From assembly GCA_964579305.1 (NCBI GenBank), contig CAZOGY010000034.1, positions 1 to 28,175 on the forward strand: a DNA stretch of 28,175 nt, read 5' to 3'. Each line of letters opens with the position of its first letter. Position 1 is the first letter of the stretch. Below the pieces are notes generated by a model that did no database searches, was not told where the DNA came from, and saw only the letters and a list, made by a program, of their open reading frames with translations. Both the position numbers and the translations under genes were made by a program. This document shows, piece by piece, positions 23,526-28,175 of this stretch. The stretch comes from JBCBWG01 sp964579305. Lineage in GTDB: Bacteria; Pseudomonadota; Alphaproteobacteria; Rhizobiales; Hyphomicrobiaceae.

Positions 23526-23698
23526 GTTCGATTTTTCACCACGTTTTTTGCCAACGCCAAGCGCATTTCTGACATCTGACCAGGGTGTTGATCAAACGCG
23601 CCCAGCATCGCCGCCTATTCGATTTTTCGGCTCGGGGGACTTTTCTCAAAGCAAGTGTCTAGCTCCGCCCAGAAAATCGCGCCTCGCAAGCAGCAGCC

Positions 23699-25006
23699 TT
23701 AAAGCACGTACCGGCTCAAATCCGTGTTGGCGGCGAGACCTGCGACCCGTTCCTGAACCATCGCTGCGTCAACGATCACGGTTTCACCGCTGCGGTCGGT
23801 GGCTTCAAACGAGATCTCGTCAAGCAAGCGTTCCATAACGGTTTGCAAGCGCCGGGCACCGATGTTTTCGACCGTATCGTTGACCTGAACAGCAATGTCG
23901 GCAAGCGCATCAATTGCGTCGTCGGTGAACGACAACACGAGCCCCTCGGTCGCCATCAACGCGGTGTACTGCCGGATTAGGTTGGCTTCAGGCTCGGTCA
24001 GGATGCGGCGAAAATCTTCGCGCGTCAGGGCTTTCAACTCGACGCGGATCGGCAAGCGGCCCTGCAATTCCGGTAGAAGATCCGATGGTTTCGCGACGTG
24101 AAACGCACCGGAGGCGATAAACAGGATATGGTCGGTTTTCACCGGGCCGTGTTTGGTCGTGACTGTCGTGCCTTCGATAATCGGCAGCAAATCGCGCTGG
24201 ACGCCTTCGCGCGAAACGTCACCACCGACCCTGCTTCCTTCGCTTGAGTTGCGGCAGACCTTGTCAATCTCGTCGAGAAAGACAATCCCATCGTTTTCGA
24301 CCGAGCGAATGGCTTCCTGGGTAATCTGATCGTCGTCGAGCAGTTTATCGCTCTCTTCTGCCAGCAGGATCGGGTAGCTGTCGCCGACCGTCATACGACG
24401 CGTTTTGGTCCGGCCGCCGAAAGCCTTCCCCAGCATGTCCTGCAAATTCATCATGCCCATGCCGGGTTGGCCGGGGATCTCGATCATTCCGAGCCCCCCT
24501 GTGTCCGCGACCTCGATTTCAATCTCGCTTTCGTTCAACTCGTTGGTGCGCAGGCGGCGGCGAAAGCTTTCACGCGTCGCTGGCTGCGCGTTCGGCCCGA
24601 CAATCGCCGTCAAAACGCGTTCCTCGGCGTTCTTCTCAGCCTGTGCCTTCACAGCCTCTCGTTTCTTGGCGCGAACCAGATGGATCCCGGCTTCCACCAG
24701 ATCGCGGACAATACTTTCCACGTCGCGGCCAACATAACCGACCTCGGTGAATTTCGTTGCTTCGATCTTTATGAACGGCGCACTGGCGAGTTTGGCCAAC
24801 CGTCGCGCGATTTCGGTTTTGCCAACACCGGTCGGGCCAATCATCAGAATGTTTTTCGGCAAAACCTCATTGCGTAGATCGTCGTCCAATTGCTGGCGGC
24901 GCCAACGGTTGCGCAGCGCAATTGCGACCGCGCGCTTGGCATCGTTTTGCCCGACAATGAAGCGGTCGAGTTCGGAGACGATTTCGCGCGGTGAAAACGT
25001 GGTCAT
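23699..25006 (-). CDS. hslU: ATP-dependent protease ATPase subunit HslU
   Basis: AAA+ unfoldase of 435 aa that feeds substrates to the HslV peptidase. Walker A GPTGVGKT lies at 57-64, the pore loop GYVGRD at 90-95, and Walker B IVFLDEID at 241-248. The intermediate I-domain runs about 105-230, with GRTKTRRMTVGD at 198-209. Sensor 2 is GARR at 383-386. The C-terminal peptide ends SRYVL, the tail that inserts into HslV. ATG 25006 is preceded by AAGAGAG. Its ATG overlaps the stop of the upstream acetyltransferase gene by 4 nt (ATGA), so translation is coupled. Confidence 0.97.
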   Translation of the reverse strand: MTTFSPREIVSELDRFIVGQNDAKRAVAIALRNRWRRQQLDDDLRNEVLPKNILMIGPTGVGKTEIARRLAKLASAPFIKIEATKFTEVGYVGRDVESIVRDLVEAGIHLVRAKKREAVKAQAEKNAEERVLTAIVGPNAQPATRESFRRRLRTNELNESEIEIEVADTGGLGMIEIPGQPGMGMMNLQDMLGKAFGGRTKTRRMTVGDSYPILLAEESDKLLDDDQITQEAIRSVENDGIVFLDEIDKVCRNSSEGSRVGGDVSREGVQRDLLPIIEGTTVTTKHGPVKTDHILFIASGAFHVAKPSDLLPELQGRLPIRVELKALTREDFRRILTEPEANLIRQYTALMATEGLVLSFTDDAIDALADIAVQVNDTVENIGARRLQTVMERLLDEISFEATDRSGETVIVDAAMVQERVAGLAANTDLSRYVL

Positions 25007-25566
25007 GCAGCTCTCTTGGGTGTGTCTTTGCGTACGTGGGTCTCGGGGTCGTATTTCATGATCAGGCAATCGTCGGTCTGCCCGATCAACGCAGGCACGG
25101 GTCGAAATCCCGCGCGGTCATAGGCGCGCAAGGCGCGCAGATTGGCAGGATCAGGATCGATGATGATCTCGCGGTGGCCTTCGTCCCAGAGGCGTTCGGT
25201 GAACGCGCGCAACACGCGCACCCCAAACCCGCGCCCGATGTTTTCAGCGTCGCCGATCATGAGATCGACGCCGACTGTCTGAGGCGCGAGCAGACCCAGC
25301 CATGGCGCCTTCGCCAGCCACTCCGGCGTTTGATGGTCGCCAATGAACCAGACCTGGATGTAGCCCAGCGGCCGACCGTCCATGGCGAAAACATAAGGCT
25401 TGGTCGTATCGCGCCCCTCGACCATGTCGACGATCAACGAAAGTTCGCTGGCCGGGTCACCCCACCACTGGACGTTGTGCGGCGCACGAAGCCAAGTGCC
25501 CAGCGTCGCAAAGTCAGCGCGTTCGACGGGCCGGAAACAGATCTCGCAAGAGCTCTGTTTGCTCAT
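25003..25566 (-). CDS. GNAT acetyltransferase, AAC(6')-Ib-like
   Basis: Acetyl-CoA-dependent N-acetyltransferase of 187 aa. The N-terminal part shows RPVERADFATLGTWLRAPHN and QWWGDP (33-38). The acetyl-CoA loop is GRGFGVRVL (111-119), and the last part shows IIDPDPANLRALRAYDRAGF (135-154). This order and these motifs resemble the aminoglycoside 6'-N-acetyltransferase Ib group and related Acetyltransf_8 proteins. Its natural substrate is unknown. Its start overlaps the hslV stop and its stop overlaps the hslU start, each as ATGA, so it is made together with the HslUV protease. Resistance, protein acetylation or small-molecule acetylation are all possible. The name should not be taken as evidence of resistance. 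Confidence 0.88.
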   Translation of the reverse strand: MSKQSSCEICFRPVERADFATLGTWLRAPHNVQWWGDPASELSLIVDMVEGRDTTKPYVFAMDGRPLGYIQVWFIGDHQTPEWLAKAPWLGLLAPQTVGVDLMIGDAENIGRGFGVRVLRAFTERLWDEGHREIIIDPDPANLRALRAYDRAGFRPVPALIGQTDDCLIMKYDPETHVRKDTPKRAA

Positions 25567-26129
25567 TGGCTTTCCAGGCTTTCAACAACGAGGTTTTCAT
25601 TGGTGTAAACGCAGATATCGGCAGCGATCTTCATTGCGCGACGGGCAATGGTCTCAGCATCAAGCTCACTGTCGACCAATGCGCGGGCTGCGGCGAGCGC
25701 ATAGTTGCCGCCCGAGCCGATACCCATCACGCCGGCTTCGGGCTCGAGGACGTCGCCCGTGCCCGTCAGCACCAGACTGACTGATGGGTCCGCAACGATC
25801 ATCATGGCCTCAAGCCGGCGCAAATACCGATCGGTCCGCCAGTCCTTGGCGAGTTCGACAGCGGCGCGCATGAGCTGGTTTGGATACTGCTCAAGCTTGG
25901 TCTCTAGCCGCTCAAACAGAGTAAAGGCATCGGCCGTCGCACCGGCAAAACCACCAATCACGCTTCCGCCGCCCAGTGGGCGCACCTTGCGGGCGTTGGC
26001 CTTTATCACCGTTTGTCCGAGACTGACCTGGCCGTCACCGGCGACAACCACGCGGCCGCCTTTGCGTACCGTCAGTATTGTTGTGCCATGCCAAACGGCA
26101 GGACCATCATCGAGCGCTGATCTTGTCAT
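25563..26129 (-). CDS. hslV: ATP-dependent protease peptidase subunit HslV
   Basis: Proteasome-like peptidase of 188 aa that forms the HslUV complex. A 15-residue propeptide ends in WHG, and the catalytic threonine is T16 in HGTTILTVRKGG after self-cleavage. Counting from T16, D32 (position 17, in GDGQVSLGQ) and K48 (position 33, in NARKVR) match the conserved active-site residues. The glycine-rich GIGSGGNYALAAARAL covers 137-152. ATG 26129 has no Shine-Dalgarno sequence and lies about where a RpoH-like promoter would start transcription, so the message may be leaderless. The frame is open upstream to 26225, but that extension is Arg-rich and would overlap the promoter. The stop overlaps the GNAT gene start. 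Confidence 0.96.
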   Translation of the reverse strand: MTRSALDDGPAVWHGTTILTVRKGGRVVVAGDGQVSLGQTVIKANARKVRPLGGGSVIGGFAGATADAFTLFERLETKLEQYPNQLMRAAVELAKDWRTDRYLRRLEAMMIVADPSVSLVLTGTGDVLEPEAGVMGIGSGGNYALAAARALVDSELDAETIARRAMKIAADICVYTNENLVVESLESQ

Positions 26130-26137
26130 GTCCGACG

Positions 26138-26165
26138 AAATGGCGCGTGCGGCACGTAAGTCAAG
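26138..26165 (-). promoter_or_regulatory. RpoH (heat-shock sigma)-like promoter of hslV
   Basis: Read on the minus strand: CTTGAC (26165-26160), a 16-nt spacer, then CCATTT (26143-26138). This agrees well with the heat-shock promoters of alphaproteobacteria as I recall them (CTTGAN, 16-17 nt, CCANNT-like). The predicted transcription start falls at about 26129-26131, directly on the hslV ATG. Confidence 0.6.
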
Positions 26166-26262
26166 ACGGCGAAGGTGAACAGAGTTCCGAGCCGAGGCAC
26201 GTTTGCGGTGCCTGGCGCGCGACACCTGTCGACATTCGTGCTACGCGTCAGCGCACAGTGAT

Positions 26263-26889
26263 ATGGATTTGGCGAAGACGGCAGGACCTCACGTGACGCG
26301 AACGGCAACGATCGAACGCACGACAAGCGAAACGGCCATTGCAGCGACGATCAATCTCGATGGGACGGGTGCCCACGCGATTCAGACCGGGATCGGCTTT
26401 CTCGACCACATGCTTACGCAAGTCGCACGCCACGGGTTGATTGATATCGATCTCAAGGCGCAAGGCGACCTGCATATCGATGATCATCACACCACCGAAG
26501 ACTGCGGCATCGTACTGGGTCAGGCGCTGCGGCAAGCGCTTGGCGATAAAGCGGGTATCACCCGGTATGCGCACGCCTATCTGCCGATGGACGAAGCGCT
26601 GACGCGCGTGGCGCTTGATGTGTCCGGCCGGCCGTTTCTTGTGTGGCGGGTTGACTTTGCGCCCGACAAGATCGGCCAGATGGACACCGAGCTGTTTCAA
26701 GAGTTTTTTCAGGCTTTCGCGCAGAACGCCGGTATCACTCTGCATGTGGAAACGTTGTATGGGACCAACGCACACCATATTGCAGAGAGCTGCTTCAAGG
26801 GTCTTGCGCGCGCGTTGCGCGATGCCATCGCAATCGACCCGCGGCAGGACAACCGGATCCCGTCCACGAAGGGGTCGCTTGCCGGCTAA
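26263..26889 (+). CDS. hisB: Imidazoleglycerol-phosphate dehydratase
   Basis: Sixth step of histidine synthesis, dehydrating imidazole glycerol phosphate to imidazole acetol phosphate, 208 aa. It is the monofunctional form without the histidinol-phosphatase domain of enterobacteria. The manganese-binding motifs are DHHTTED (74-80) and AHHIAESCFKGLARAL (170-185), with FLDHM at 46-50. I chose ATG 26263 because the protein then has the normal length; an ORF extending to 26203 adds a Cys/His/Arg-rich stretch unlike the family. It is divergent from hslV with a 133-nt gap and heads hisB-DUF2628-hisH. Confidence 0.97.
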   Translation: MDLAKTAGPHVTRTATIERTTSETAIAATINLDGTGAHAIQTGIGFLDHMLTQVARHGLIDIDLKAQGDLHIDDHHTTEDCGIVLGQALRQALGDKAGITRYAHAYLPMDEALTRVALDVSGRPFLVWRVDFAPDKIGQMDTELFQEFFQAFAQNAGITLHVETLYGTNAHHIAESCFKGLARALRDAIAIDPRQDNRIPSTKGSLAG

Positions 26890-26939
26890 GTCTATTGCAA
26901 TGCAAGACGCCCAACGGCCGGCCAGAAGAGACCGCACAC

Positions 26940-27491
26940 ATGAAAAGCTACACGATCCACGAACCGCCCAAGCCAGCCGCTGACCGCCTGGACCGCGCGG
27001 AAAGGCTTGTCTTCGTCAAGGACGGGTTTTCCTTCCTGGCGGCATTCTTTTCGCCGATCTGGATGGTGCTGAACGGGCTTTGGCTTGTTTTATTTATCTA
27101 TTTCGTCGTGCAGGCCGCGCTGATCCTGACATTTGACGCGCTTGGCACTGGGCAGGCCGTGCAAGCCGCGGTCGCGCTTGCGCTGAACCTGATCATCGGC
27201 TTCGAGGCTGACAGTTTGAAGCGCTGGACCTTGGAGCGGCGGGGGTGGCAGCTTGTCGGAACCGTGACCGGCGAAAATCGGGACGTGTGCGAACGGCGTT
27301 TTTTTGAGGCGTGGCTGCCCAACATTCCGACCGTCGATCCGCAGACGTTTCATGGCTTTGAGACCGCCGGCGCCACGCAGGGTGGCCGGGCCATCAGGGA
27401 CGGAGATGCGAATTTTGAGCTTTCGCGTCCCGTTCCGCGCAAGACGTCGTGGGTGCCGATGAGCGGCTGGCGCCGCGGCCAGGCCGGTTAA
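26940..27491 (+). CDS. DUF2628 domain membrane protein
   Basis: Protein of 183 aa with an N-terminal soluble part and two or three hydrophobic segments at about 32-65 and 73-90. It has the VKDGFSFLAAFFSPIWMVLNGLW pattern (positions 26-48) of DUF2628 proteins. The remainder includes RRGWQLVGTVTG and CERRFFEAW. No enzymatic function is known for the family. ATG 26940 is supported by AGAAGAG. It lies between hisB and hisH, a placement I recall from other alphaproteobacteria, so it is probably cotranscribed with histidine genes. Whether it takes part in histidine synthesis is unknown. Confidence 0.85.
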   Translation: MKSYTIHEPPKPAADRLDRAERLVFVKDGFSFLAAFFSPIWMVLNGLWLVLFIYFVVQAALILTFDALGTGQAVQAAVALALNLIIGFEADSLKRWTLERRGWQLVGTVTGENRDVCERRFFEAWLPNIPTVDPQTFHGFETAGATQGGRAIRDGDANFELSRPVPRKTSWVPMSGWRRGQAG

Positions 27492-27497
27492 GCGGCC

Positions 27498-28151
27498 ATG
27501 CAGAGCGTTGCGCTGATTGATTACGGATCGGGCAATCTGCACTCCGCGCATAAGGCGCTGGAGCGGGCCGCGCGCGATGCGGAATTGCCAGTGACGGTGA
27601 AGTTGACGGCCAGGCCAGAAGTTGTGTTGGCCTGCGACCGGATCGTCTTGCCGGGCGTGGGGGCGTTTGCCGACTGCCGCAGCGGTCTGGAGGCGATCGA
27701 CGGCCTGTGGCAAGCCGTGGAACAGTCAGCGCGCGAGGATGCCAAACCGTTTCTCGGCATTTGCGTTGGCATGCAGTTGATGGCCCAGCGCGGGCTCGAA
27801 TTTGGCACGACGGACGGTTTTGGCTGGATCGAAGGGGCTGTTGGCCCTGTGACGCCGAACGATCCAGCGCTCAAGATCCCGCACATGGGCTGGAACACGC
27901 TCACGCTGCAACGCGATCATCCGGTGTTTGAAAATATCGCCACGGGGCCGAATGGTCTGCACGCATATTTCGTACATTCCTACCATTTGCAGGCTGCCGA
28001 TCAGGGCGATGTCCTCGCGACGGCCGCCTACGGCGGGCCGATTACGGCAGCTGTGGCGCGTGATAACTTGGTCGGCACCCAGTTTCACCCCGAAAAAAGC
28101 CAGGTGCTTGGGTTGTCGCTTCTTGCAAACTTTTTGCGCTGGAGCCCCTGA
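27498..28151 (+). CDS. hisH: Imidazole glycerol phosphate synthase, glutamine amidotransferase subunit
   Basis: Class I glutaminase subunit of 217 aa that supplies ammonia to HisF. The catalytic triad is C89 (GICVGMQ), H197 and E199 (GTQFHPEKS). The oxyanion-side segment LPGVGAF is at 51-57, and HAYFVHSYH (155-163) is family-typical. It begins 6 nt after the DUF2628 stop. It is complete, and the last 24 bases of the window hold no further start; hisA and hisF would be expected downstream. Confidence 0.97.
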   Translation: MQSVALIDYGSGNLHSAHKALERAARDAELPVTVKLTARPEVVLACDRIVLPGVGAFADCRSGLEAIDGLWQAVEQSAREDAKPFLGICVGMQLMAQRGLEFGTTDGFGWIEGAVGPVTPNDPALKIPHMGWNTLTLQRDHPVFENIATGPNGLHAYFVHSYHLQAADQGDVLATAAYGGPITAAVARDNLVGTQFHPEKSQVLGLSLLANFLRWSP

Positions 28152-28175
28152 AATCGCAGGCGCGCTCAAGGCACG

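Larger units (their letters stand above)
23265..23698. other. Intergenic region with microprotein ORF
   Basis: These 434 bases lie between the dehydrogenase (plus) and hslU (minus) stops. They contain the hairpin at 23270-23293, a perfect -35-like TTGACA at 23383-23388, and the 28-codon ORF at 23439. From 23526 to 23698 I see nothing recognisable, and no clear hslU terminator. Confidence 0.55.

Overview
The window looks like chromosomal core DNA of an alphaproteobacterium, probably in or near Hyphomicrobiales/Rhodospirillales; I cannot place it more precisely. The grounds are gene content and order: an Irr-type Fur regulator divergent from fabA-fabB-fabI, coaBC overlapping dut, hslV-(GNAT)-hslU divergent from hisB-DUF2628-hisH, a proofreading polA, and an HslV with the long N-terminal propeptide typical of this class. 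Base composition is GC-rich throughout. A run of exactly 100 N (5707-5806) shows that this is a scaffolded draft or metagenome assembly. I see no CRISPR array, insertion sequence, phage or plasmid module.

Layout. 1-5000 (minus): polA and an orphan NodU/CmcH-type carbamoyltransferase that probably starts at TTG. 5000-5910: a gene-poor stretch with a short repeat/palindrome cluster, one small Cys-containing ORF, the assembly gap and tRNA-Arg(CCG). 6000-10110: a cell-envelope glycan group, namely a multi-span GT-C-like protein (minus) divergent from a UDP-galactopyranose-mutase-like flavoprotein and a GtrA flippase-like protein (plus). 10295-16875 (plus): ubiB, a metal-ligand-deficient M24 protein, coaBC, dut, cysK and a MoeB/ThiF adenylyltransferase, covering ubiquinone, CoA, nucleotide-pool and sulfur metabolism. 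16866-20714 (minus): murI, fabI, fabB and fabA, i.e. peptidoglycan precursor and unsaturated fatty acid synthesis. 21087-21500 (plus): irr. 21512-23264: a secreted bacterial-SH3 protein divergent from a D-2-hydroxyacid dehydrogenase. 23265-23698: an intergenic stretch holding a hairpin and a 28-codon ORF with a strong ribosome binding site. 23699-26129 (minus): hslV-GNAT-hslU, with 4-nt ATGA overlaps at both junctions and a RpoH-like promoter abutting the hslV start. 26263-28151 (plus): hisB, a DUF2628 membrane protein and hisH, the start of a histidine operon that leaves the window.

Most genes are recognisable housekeeping genes. The items most worth a second look are: the AAC(6')-Ib-like acetyltransferase locked between the two HslUV protease subunits; the apparently leaderless heat-shock start of hslV; the M24 protein that lacks metal ligands; the 28-aa predicted membrane microprotein; and unusual active-site residues in CoaBC (no flap Cys) and FabB (HATAT instead of HGTST). 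I did not find a clear multi-gene novel system; the hslV-GNAT-hslU operon and the GT-C/mutase-like/GtrA group come closest.
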